DNA from: DATLCI01 sp035526435
GTDB taxonomy: Bacteria > Acidobacteriota > Terriglobia > Terriglobales > Acidobacteriaceae
NCBI GenBank assembly: GCA_035526435.1
Contig: DATLCI010000173.1
Location: 1 to 5,498 of the forward strand
Direction of reading: 5' to 3'
DNA: 5,498 nucleotides
The notes under the pieces were generated by a model. The model was not told the origin of the DNA and ran no database searches. It was given only the letters and a program-made list of their open reading frames with translations. The position numbers were made by a program, and so were the translations under genes. How positions within the stretch are numbered: the stretch's first letter is position 1; every line of letters starts with the position of its first letter. Shown here piece after piece: positions 1 to 5,498 of the stretch.

Positions 1-1712
1 TTCTCGTCGGCGTCGAGCTTGCCGTGCAGCAGGCCGACGCGTAGATCCGGAAACTGCTTCTTGCGCAGTTCGTCGTACATGTGGACGGCGGCCTTGAGAC
101 CCAGCTTCGACTTCCCTTTCGCCTTCTCGGCCTCTTCGGGCTTGAGGCCGACTAGGTCCGCCTCCTCCACGCCTTCGATCACGGGATAGACGACGTAGGC
201 TTGGTGCCCGGCTTTGACCTGCTTGCGTACGAAATCCCACACTTCAGCCGAGCGCGTATCGGGAAGACGGCGAGTAGTAATGGGCGTACGTCCGGGGGGA
301 GGTTCGTCAAGCACGCTGGTGTCGAGGTCGCCGTACATGGTGAGAGCGAGAGTGCGGGGAATCGGAGTCGCGGTCATCACTAATACGTCAGGTTCCGCCG
401 TACCCTTTTTCATTAATTTGAAGCGCTGCATCACGCCGAAGCGATGCTGCTCGTCAACGATGACCAGGCCGAGCTTCGCGAACTCGACCTTTTCTTCGAT
501 CAGCGCATGGGTGCCGATGACCAGTTGGGCGTTGCCTTGCATGATGTGACGGCGGATGCGACGCTTCTGGTCGAGGTCGAGCGAGCCCGATAGATAGACG
601 ATGCGATAGCCGAGCGGCTCAAGTAAGCGCCGGGCGGAGAGATAGTGCTGAGTCGCTAGAATCTCCGTAGGCGCCATGAGGGCGGCTTGATATCCATTTT
701 CAATGGCGATGACGGCAGCTTCGAGGGCGACGATGGTCTTGCCCGAGCCGACGTCACCTTGCAGCAGACGGCGCATGGGCGCGGGATGCTCCATGTCGTC
801 GGCGATCTCACGCAGGACACGCTTCTGGGCATTGGTGGGATGGAAGGGGAGAAACTTCTTCAGGGCGTGACGCACTTTGTCATCGAGATCGAAGGAGATA
901 CCGGGGCGCGCGCGCAAGCGCTTGCGCTTTAGCTCGAGGCCTACTTCGAGGAAGAAAAGCTCTTCGAAGATGAGGCGGACGTGGGCAGGAGTGCGGGCTG
1001 CCTGGAGGTCGGCCATGCTCTCCCCGATGCGCGGAAAGTGGGCTTGCTCGAAGGCGGGACCGCGCTCCATGAGCTTCATCCGCTCACGGACGACGCGCGG
1101 TATGCCATCTTCCATGCGTCCGCCGAGGGACTGGAGGGCGCCGAAAATGACACGACGGAACCAGCGGGAAGAAAGTTTTTGGTTCGCGGCGGATTCGTAG
1201 ATGGGAACGATACGCCCGATCTCCAGCGACTGCTCCACTTTGGCTTCGGCTTCGCGCTCCGCCGCTTCCGCGCCGATACCGGTCTCGGTGGTGGGCTCGG
1301 TCAATATCTCGTATTGCGGCTGGATGATCTGCAATCCGCCGCTGCGTCCGCGTTTGATCGCCTCCACCTTTCCGTAAAGAGCGACCAGTTGGCCCGGCTT
1401 GAATTTGTCCTTGAGATACCCGCCGTGGAACCACAGGCATTTGAGGCGGGTGCGTCCCTGGCCGAAGTTGACTTCGAACAGCGGCATTTTGCGGGTGCGG
1501 AAGAGCATGCTGGTGCGCACTTCCGCGACGACGCTGGCCATCTCGCCGGGCTTGAGTTCTTCGATGGAGCGGGGGTTGACCCGGTCCTCATAGCGGAAGG
1601 GCAGATAATAGAGGAGATCTTCGACGGTCTCGATGCCTTTGGGTGCGAGCATCTCGGCAATACGAGGCCCTATCCCTTTGACGTACATCACTTTGGTATC
1701 AAGCTGGGGCAC
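1..1712 (-). CDS. recG: ATP-dependent DNA helicase RecG, 5' part (C-terminus beyond window)
   Basis: RecG is a cytoplasmic superfamily 2 helicase that remodels stalled replication forks and Holliday junctions, using ATP to drive branch migration. The reverse-strand translation is one open frame of about 570 codons running off the left edge. Seen in order: a KGIGP segment (residues 12-16) and FRYEDR (39-44) at the N-terminus; an OB-fold wedge domain at about 58-135, with aromatic W94-F95 where wedge aromatics would be expected; Walker A GDVGSGKT (319-326); motif Ia APTEILATQH (347-356); Walker B DEQH followed by RFGV (420-427); motif III TATPIPRTL (447-455); and the VGLLHGK segment just before the edge. 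The last helicase motifs and C-terminal region, probably 130-200 residues, are missing only because the window ends. Start: GTG at 1712 gives MPQLDTKVMYVKGIGP, like short-N-terminus RecGs. ATG at 1688 and GTG at 1691 are alternatives, none has a good Shine-Dalgarno, and an in-frame stop lies further upstream. It is divergent from the neighbouring cyclase gene. Family call is very secure; start is moderate. Confidence 0.96.
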   Translation of the reverse strand, partial: MPQLDTKVMYVKGIGPRIAEMLAPKGIETVEDLLYYLPFRYEDRVNPRSIEELKPGEMASVVAEVRTSMLFRTRKMPLFEVNFGQGRTRLKCLWFHGGYLKDKFKPGQLVALYGKVEAIKRGRSGGLQIIQPQYEILTEPTTETGIGAEAAEREAEAKVEQSLEIGRIVPIYESAANQKLSSRWFRRVIFGALQSLGGRMEDGIPRVVRERMKLMERGPAFEQAHFPRIGESMADLQAARTPAHVRLIFEELFFLEVGLELKRKRLRARPGISFDLDDKVRHALKKFLPFHPTNAQKRVLREIADDMEHPAPMRRLLQGDVGSGKTIVALEAAVIAIENGYQAALMAPTEILATQHYLSARRLLEPLGYRIVYLSGSLDLDQKRRIRRHIMQGNAQLVIGTHALIEEKVEFAKLGLVIVDEQHRFGVMQRFKLMKKGTAEPDVLVMTATPIPRTLALTMYGDLDTSVLDEPPPGRTPITTRRLPDTRSAEVWDFVRKQVKAGHQAYVVYPVIEGVEEADLVGLKPEEAEKAKGKSKLGLKAAVHMYDELRKKQFPDLRVGLLHGKLDADE

Positions 1713-1815
1713 GTCCGGATGGTAACAAATACACGATGCGGGGATGCCACTCGCTCAGGCCCCGACCTTATCCAGCTAAGTACGGTTTATTAGGGTGGGA
1801 ATGCCAGTTCCGCGC

Positions 1816-1821
1816 TAGAAT
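1816..1821 (+). promoter_or_regulatory. Possible -10 element (TAGAAT) for the cyclase gene
   Basis: TAGAAT matches the sigma-70 -10 consensus TATAAT at five of six positions and lies 26 bases before the cyclase ATG. At the expected 17-base spacing the upstream hexamer is GGGTGG, which does not resemble TTGACA. If the element is used, it would need an activator or a sigma factor with relaxed -35 needs. The call rests on one hexamer, so confidence is low. Confidence 0.2.
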
Positions 1822-1840
1822 CGGCTAACGTAATCCCACT

Positions 1841-1844
1841 AGGA
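1841..1844 (+). promoter_or_regulatory. Ribosome binding site (AGGA) of the cyclase gene
   Basis: AGGA lies only three bases before the ATG at 1848, closer than the usual 5-9 bases. No better purine run is nearby and no other ATG/GTG/TTG start exists in frame between the upstream stop and 1848. The start therefore stands, but initiation may be weak. Confidence 0.4.
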
Positions 1845-1847
1845 ACC

Positions 1848-3329
1848 ATGCAGAAGATCGCCATCTTGTATGACGCCTCGCAGGCAGTCATGTCCACTTT
1901 CGACCTGGATGAAGTGCTGGCGCAGATCCTCCAGATCGTGCGCGATTACTTCCAGATCGGCAATGGAGCTGTCCTGCTATATGACCCCCTGCGTAATGAC
2001 CTCTACGTCCGCAAGCAATTCAACCGCGCGGGGACAGAGAGCGTTCGAATCCCGATGGGCGAAGGGCTCACCGGAAGCGCCGCGCGACTGAAGCGGCCGG
2101 TTTACGCGGGCGATGTGCGAAACGATCCGCGGTATATCAATACCGTGGCGACCACGCGCTCTGAGCTAGCTATTCCTCTGCTCATCCGGGACGAAGTAGT
2201 GGGCGTACTGGACATGCAGAGTACGCGTCCTAATTTCTTCGATAACGAGACCATTGACCTGCTGATGCTGTTCTCGACGCAAGCTTCCATCGCAATCGAG
2301 AACGCCAGACTGTATTCACTGGAGCAGCGACGAGCGCGCCAGATGGAAGCGATCAATGCGATCGCCCGGCAAACGACTGCGCTCATCGAGCTGGATGAGC
2401 TCCTGGAAAAAGTTTGTGTGGCCATCCTGGAACGCTTTACCACCGATCATGTGAGCATCTTGCTCCTGGAAGGCAGCCAATTGTTATTGCGAGCCCATCG
2501 CGGCAAGCTGACTCCGCTGTTGGCCACCGGCGACGAGATCCCCGGCGAGGCAGGACTCACTTCAGAATCATTGAAGTTGGGGAGATCAGTCTTGCAGAAT
2601 GACGTCTCAAGGGCCACGGGCTACATTCCCGGCTATACCGAAGCTCGCGCCGAGCTGTGCGTTCCCTTGATCTTCTTTGGAGAAAAGCTGGGAGTGCTGG
2701 TGCTCGACAGCAAGACCCCGGGCGCATTCCTGCAATCAGACATCACCCCGCTGGAATCAGTCGCCGATATCTGTGCCGCGGCCATCCAGAATGCCCACCA
2801 CTTCGAAAGCGCGAAACAGCTTGCCTACCTGGATGGCCTGACCGGCATCTTCAATCGGCGATTCTTTGAAATGCGTATTGTGGAAGAATTGGAGCGCGCA
2901 CAGCGGTATAAATCCGAGATGTCCGTGATCATGCTCGACATCGACAACTTTAAGAAATTGAATGATGAGTTCGGCCACCTGTTAGGCGACGAAGTCCTGC
3001 GGCAGGTCTCCACTATCCTGCAACAGCATCTGCGCAAGGGGGACGTAGTCTGCCGGTTCGGAGGCGAAGAGTTCGCCATCCTGTTGCCACAGGCGAACGC
3101 AGAAAGCGCTATGGAAGTAGCTGACAAATTGCGGCGCGCGATCGAGACCTGGCATTTCCCCGGGGTGCCGCGACCGGTAACGGTGAGCGCCGGCACGGCT
3201 CAGTATCCTGAGTTTGGCGTCACGCGGGACGAGGTCGTCTCGGCGGCCGACAGCGCGTTATACCTGGCGAAGCAGGCCGGCCGCAATTGCGTGATCAATT
3301 CCTCTAGATCGAAGAAGACCACCGCCTGA
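1848..3329 (+). CDS. Soluble GAF-GAF-GGDEF diguanylate cyclase
   Basis: This 493-residue protein should condense two GTP into cyclic di-GMP in the cytoplasm; no signal peptide or membrane segment is visible. Domains in order: GAF 1 at about 16-152 (GEGLTGSAA at 71-79, NDPRY at 92-96), GAF 2 at about 182-318, and GGDEF at about 323-485. The cyclase domain has DGLTGIFNRRFF (329-340), DIDNFKKLND (364-373), GHLLGD (376-381) and GGEEF (405-409). Metal- and substrate-site positions D364, N372, D381 and E407/E408 are all present, so it should be catalytically competent. RKGD at 396-399, five residues before GGEEF, fits the RxxD inhibitory site for product feedback. The GAF ligands cannot be told from sequence. 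The start is the first ATG after an in-frame TAG at 1791-1793; AGGA lies close upstream (1841-1844). The frame continues to TGA 34 bases before the PilZ gene, so the two are probably co-transcribed. There is no EAL or HD-GYP domain, so only synthesis is expected. Confidence 0.95.
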   Translation: MQKIAILYDASQAVMSTFDLDEVLAQILQIVRDYFQIGNGAVLLYDPLRNDLYVRKQFNRAGTESVRIPMGEGLTGSAARLKRPVYAGDVRNDPRYINTVATTRSELAIPLLIRDEVVGVLDMQSTRPNFFDNETIDLLMLFSTQASIAIENARLYSLEQRRARQMEAINAIARQTTALIELDELLEKVCVAILERFTTDHVSILLLEGSQLLLRAHRGKLTPLLATGDEIPGEAGLTSESLKLGRSVLQNDVSRATGYIPGYTEARAELCVPLIFFGEKLGVLVLDSKTPGAFLQSDITPLESVADICAAAIQNAHHFESAKQLAYLDGLTGIFNRRFFEMRIVEELERAQRYKSEMSVIMLDIDNFKKLNDEFGHLLGDEVLRQVSTILQQHLRKGDVVCRFGGEEFAILLPQANAESAMEVADKLRRAIETWHFPGVPRPVTVSAGTAQYPEFGVTRDEVVSAADSALYLAKQAGRNCVINSSRSKKTTA

Positions 3330-3340
3330 CCCGAGCAAGA

Positions 3341-3358
3341 TTTCAAGGTATCCTGAAA
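3341..3358 (+). repeat. Small inverted repeat just upstream of the PilZ gene start
   Basis: TTTCA (3341-3345) is complementary to TGAAA (3354-3358), and inside it GG (3347-3348) pairs with CC (3352-3353), leaving one bulged A and a TAT loop. In RNA this is a seven-pair hairpin ending five bases before the PilZ ATG. Its right arm overlaps the only purine-rich stretch (GAAAGA, 3355-3360) that could act as the ribosome binding site. No T-run follows, so it does not look like an intrinsic terminator. It may be chance. Confidence 0.35.
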
Positions 3359-3363
3359 GACTT

Positions 3364-4056
3364 ATGAGCACTTCTCCCTCCACGTCCATCAAGCCCTCCA
3401 GCCGGATCGCGTTGGTAAGACTAAGCGACGCCGAAGCCGAACTACTGGCCGACGTGTTCAAACCATTCCAGATCCAAACGCGCCGGGTGGACCAGAACGC
3501 GGCGAACACACTGTTGAAGGAAAAGTTCGAGGGCTGCGTGCTGCGCCTGGAAGACCCGGAGGCCGATAGCGTGCTCAAGGCGGCGCGGGAGTCCCGTTCC
3601 AACCGCGGTATCGTGCTATATGGGATTTCCGCGGGAATGCTGAACGCAATGAAGTTCTCAAAATACGGTATCAACGCCGTGCTGACGGACCCGCTGGAAC
3701 GTTCGAATGCTCTAAAAGCTGTGCGCGCGACTTACTTGTTGGCTTTGCACGAGTTTCGCCGCTATGTGCGCATTCCGGTAGCTATCACGGTGGGCATCCG
3801 GGTAGATGGACGCCACATCAGCACGGTAAGCCAGGAAGTTTCAGGTGGCGGGATGTCTCTGGAGAGTCCGGACATGCTGCCGGGTAAGCTGAAGGTGGAA
3901 GTGTCATTCGAGCTTCCCGGCGAATCGCCGGTGACGATGCCGGCCGAGATTTGCTGGCGCCGGGAACCAAGTTCGACCATCGGGGTGCGCTTCGAACCAC
4001 TGGATGCCCGTCGCCAAGTAGTGCGGAATTGGATCGAATCGTATATGGACGGCTGA
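3364..4056 (+). CDS. PilZ-domain protein with degenerate receiver-like N-terminal domain
   Basis: A 230-residue cytoplasmic protein, probably a cyclic di-GMP receptor. The C-terminal half (about 128-228) is a PilZ domain: the arginine motif RxxxR is R132-R136 (RRYVR), the second motif is EVSGGG at 158-163, and the closing beta strand reads IGVRF at 206-210. The second motif normally starts with Asp or Asn; here it is Glu158, so binding is likely but not certain. The N-terminal half (about 13-126) alternates beta strands (IALVRL, IQTRRV, GCVLRL, GIVLYG, AVLTDP) with helices like a response-regulator receiver. It lacks the acidic pocket after strand 1, the phospho-acceptor Asp after strand 3, and the conserved Lys of the TKP segment (Asp109 here). 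I infer a pseudo-receiver that does not take phosphate. The gene follows the cyclase by 34 bases, which supports a cyclase-receptor pair. ATG 3364 has only a weak GAAAGA upstream. The output target is unknown; exopolysaccharide, motility or gene control are all possible. Confidence 0.88.
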   Translation: MSTSPSTSIKPSSRIALVRLSDAEAELLADVFKPFQIQTRRVDQNAANTLLKEKFEGCVLRLEDPEADSVLKAARESRSNRGIVLYGISAGMLNAMKFSKYGINAVLTDPLERSNALKAVRATYLLALHEFRRYVRIPVAITVGIRVDGRHISTVSQEVSGGGMSLESPDMLPGKLKVEVSFELPGESPVTMPAEICWRREPSSTIGVRFEPLDARRQVVRNWIESYMDG

Positions 4057-4112
4057 AACTTTTTCGCGGCAGGGGCGTAGAAATACGTAGTGAGAGCTAT
4101 CCGGAACACACA

Positions 4113-5027
4113 ATGAACACACTGGAGCTGAACAGCGTCCGCAAAAGCTACGACAAGTTCGTGGCGGTCGATGACCTGTCATTCAATATCGCCTCGGGAA
4201 CGATGTTCGGGCTGTTAGGGCCGAATGGCGCGGGGAAGACCAGTACCATCCGCATGATGATGGGAATCACCTATCCCGATTCCGGCAGCGTACAGATGTT
4301 TGGCGAACCGTTTCGTCGCGAGTTGCTGGAACGGGTTGGCTATCTGCCCGAAGAGCGCGGGCTATACGCGAAGATGAAGGTCCAAGACCAGTTGATCTTT
4401 CTGGGACAGACGCACGGGTTGAGCGCGAGCGAAGCTAAGAAGCGTTCCCTGGCGTGGGGAGAGCGGTTGGAGATCGCCGGGTCGTTCCAGAAGAAGACCA
4501 ACGAATTGTCCAAGGGCATGCAGCAGAAGATCCAGTTCATCACCACGTTGATGCACGACCCAGAGTTCATCATCATGGATGAGCCCTTTGCCGGACTAGA
4601 TCCGGTGAACTCCAAGCTGCTGGAAGACGTGCTGCTGGACTTGAATCGGCAAGGGCGTACCGTGCTGTTCTCCTCGCATCGCATGGACCAGGTGGAGAAG
4701 TTGTGTGATTCGATCTGTCTGGTGAACCGGGGGGAAGCCGTCCTGCAAGGTGATCTGAAGGCGGTGAAAAGTCGCTACGGGAAAAACACGGTGCAGATGG
4801 CCTTCGAGGAGAAGGGTGACTTCGACCCTGGGTTCCTGAAAAACAACGCGATGGTACAGAAGCTCGACCATTATGAAGGCCACATTCAGTTGGTGCTGGT
4901 GCCGGGGTCTGATCCGCAGCCGCTGCTGCGAGAGATGGTCGGCAAGTCAAGGCTGAGCCGCTTTGAAGTGATGGAACCTTCCCTGGAAGAGATCTTTATC
5001 GACGTGGTGGGTAAAACCAATGTCTAA
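4113..5027 (+). CDS. ABC-2 type exporter ATP-binding protein (NatA/YhaQ-like)
   Basis: A 304-residue ABC ATPase that should power the membrane partner encoded just downstream. Seen in order: Walker A GPNGAGKT (36-43); GYLPEERGLY (76-85) at the Q-loop, with Glu where many ABC ATPases have Gln; signature LSKGM (132-136), a variant of LSGGQ; Walker B IIMDEP (153-158) with catalytic Glu157; D-loop GLDP (161-164); and switch His189 in SSH. Residues after about 215 form the accessory C-terminal domain of the NatA-like group (DUF4162-type), ending with EPSLEEIFIDVVG. Length is normal for this group. The substrate is not shown by sequence: relatives are linked to sodium, drug, peptide or lipid export. 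The frame is open upstream to 3951 inside the PilZ gene, but ATG 4113 begins the conserved domain (MNTLELNSVRKSY) and has GGAA eight bases before it. It lies 56 bases after the PilZ gene and overlaps the permease gene by 8 bases. Confidence 0.94.
   Translation: MNTLELNSVRKSYDKFVAVDDLSFNIASGTMFGLLGPNGAGKTSTIRMMMGITYPDSGSVQMFGEPFRRELLERVGYLPEERGLYAKMKVQDQLIFLGQTHGLSASEAKKRSLAWGERLEIAGSFQKKTNELSKGMQQKIQFITTLMHDPEFIIMDEPFAGLDPVNSKLLEDVLLDLNRQGRTVLFSSHRMDQVEKLCDSICLVNRGEAVLQGDLKAVKSRYGKNTVQMAFEEKGDFDPGFLKNNAMVQKLDHYEGHIQLVLVPGSDPQPLLREMVGKSRLSRFEVMEPSLEEIFIDVVGKTNV
5020..5027 (+). other. 8-base start/stop overlap of ATPase and permease genes
   Basis: The permease ATG (5020-5022) comes before the ATPase stop TAA (5025-5027) in a different frame. 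Such overlaps usually mean that ribosomes finishing the first gene restart on the second, keeping subunit amounts matched. The overlap is seen directly; coupling is inferred. Confidence 0.8.
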
Positions 5028-5498
5028 CATCAACCTGAAACACGTGTGGATCGTAGCCCGCCGGGAGTACCTGGAGAGGGTGCGCACCAAGGCATTCATC
5101 ATCATGACTATCATCACGCCGGTGATGATGTTCGGCTTTGCCGTTGTGCCTTCTTTGCTGTCCATGCGCAAAGCAGAAGGTAAACGACACATCGTGATTG
5201 CCACCGAGAACAGTCCCTTCGGAGAGGCGATACGAAATGAATTACTGAAGAAACCGACGAAGGATGAGGTCAATCGAGAAGAAAAGAAGAACGACGGTTC
5301 GGTTCCGAGCCTTCAGTACACGGTCGATCTAAGCCCGGACATCTCCGCGGAGGCGAAGACCGCGCTGCAAGCGAAGATCGACGCCGGGGCAATCGACGGA
5401 TTTCTGTGGTTACCTCAGGATTCGGTTACCAGCGGCAAATACAACTACTTTGCGCGCTCCACGAGTGATTTTGTGGAAATGGGGATGCTGCAGAGCGC
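5020..5498 (+). CDS. ABC-2 type exporter permease, 5' part (NatB/YhaP-like; continues beyond window)
   Basis: This frame starts at ATG 5020 and stays open to the right edge (159 full codons). It encodes the membrane partner of the preceding ATPase. The N-terminus is cytoplasmic and has the charged segment ARREYLERVRTKAF (13-26) typical of the COG1668-type ABC-2 permeases. One strong membrane helix follows at about 25-48, then a long soluble region (about 50-159 and onward) expected outside the membrane before the remaining helices, which are off the window. That region has a very charged stretch at about 78-92 (Lys/Glu/Asp-rich). The first codons lie within the end of the ATPase gene (shared ATGTCTAA, 5020-5027), so the two are probably translationally coupled. 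GGTGGG (5006-5011) is a weak ribosome site. The family call rests on the N-terminal region and the neighbour; the substrate is unknown. Confidence 0.88.
   Translation, partial: MSNINLKHVWIVARREYLERVRTKAFIIMTIITPVMMFGFAVVPSLLSMRKAEGKRHIVIATENSPFGEAIRNELLKKPTKDEVNREEKKNDGSVPSLQYTVDLSPDISAEAKTALQAKIDAGAIDGFLWLPQDSVTSGKYNYFARSTSDFVEMGMLQS

Larger units (their letters stand above)
1713..1847. promoter_or_regulatory. Divergent intergenic region between recG and the diguanylate cyclase gene
   Basis: This 135-base gap separates the two divergently transcribed genes and must hold, or lie next to, their promoters. Its middle part (about 1768-1795) is more AT-rich than the surroundings. Short inverted repeats are visible, CTAA/TTAG at 1776-1793 and GGAA/TTCC at 1798-1811, but four-base arms can easily occur by chance. 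I see no convincing -35/-10 pair for recG on the minus strand, and no ORF or RNA-like hairpin. The role as a shared promoter region is inferred from gene orientation. Confidence 0.5.

Noticed and set aside
1084..1660. Overlapping minus-strand open frames (1084-1440 and 1301-1660)
   Set aside because: They are out-of-frame readings of recG, with Arg/Ser/Pro-rich composition and no family resemblance.
981..1793. 270-codon open frame on the plus strand opposite recG
   Set aside because: It lies antisense to the well-supported recG frame, its translation has no recognisable domain, and its amino-acid pattern fits a GC-rich shadow frame. It also runs through the recG start and the divergent promoter region.
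3951..4112. N-terminal extension of the ABC ATPase by 54 codons
   Set aside because: Most of it overlaps the conserved end of the PilZ gene in another frame, and ABC-domain similarity starts right at ATG 4113.
4057..4112. Promoter or terminator between the PilZ and ABC ATPase genes
   Set aside because: The 56-base gap has only a short T-run (4060-4065) without a preceding stem, and no convincing -35/-10 pair.
4340..4950. Minus-strand open frames opposite the ABC ATPase
   Set aside because: They are shadows of a gene with every ABC motif intact; the translations show no domain.
4947..5273. Minus-strand 108-codon open frame opposite the ATPase/permease junction
   Set aside because: It is antisense to two supported genes and has no recognisable domain or ribosome site.
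1..5498. CRISPR array, tRNA/rRNA gene, insertion sequence or phage module
   Set aside because: No regularly spaced direct repeats, no tRNA-like cloverleaf or rRNA-like stretch, and no transposase or integrase motif were seen in either strand.

Overview
The window is a moderately GC-rich (high-50s percent by eye), gene-dense bacterial chromosome segment. It holds five protein genes and no RNA gene, mobile element, CRISPR array or long repeat that I could find. Gene content and protein style suggest an acidobacterium-like soil bacterium: a RecG with a short N-terminus, a GAF-GAF-GGDEF cyclase, a PilZ protein with an ancestral-looking receiver domain, and a NatAB/YhaPQ-like ABC-2 exporter. That assignment is inference from family resemblance and was not tested by a search.

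Layout. Positions 1-1712 on the minus strand are the first ~570 codons of recG, the branched-DNA helicase; its C-terminus lies off the left edge. A 135-base divergent intergenic region (1713-1847) follows. On the plus strand there is then a run of four genes: a soluble diguanylate cyclase with two GAF sensor domains (1848-3329), a PilZ-domain protein with a degenerate receiver-like N-terminal half (3364-4056), the ATPase of an ABC-2 type exporter (4113-5027) and its membrane permease (5020 to beyond the right edge, overlapping the ATPase by 8 bases). Gaps within the run are 34 bases, 56 bases and an overlap, with no recognisable terminator, so co-transcription is plausible.

How they may work together. 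The cyclase would make cyclic di-GMP in response to a GAF ligand. The adjacent PilZ protein is the natural candidate receptor, so the pair looks like a local synthesis-and-response module. The ABC-2 exporter pair downstream is a conventional ATPase/permease couple. A link to the c-di-GMP module is suggested only by gene order. RecG is housekeeping and unrelated in function. The most interesting item is the PilZ protein: its N-terminal half looks like a phosphorylation-dead receiver, and its c-di-GMP motif has Glu in place of the usual Asp/Asn. I see no strong evidence of an entirely new system.
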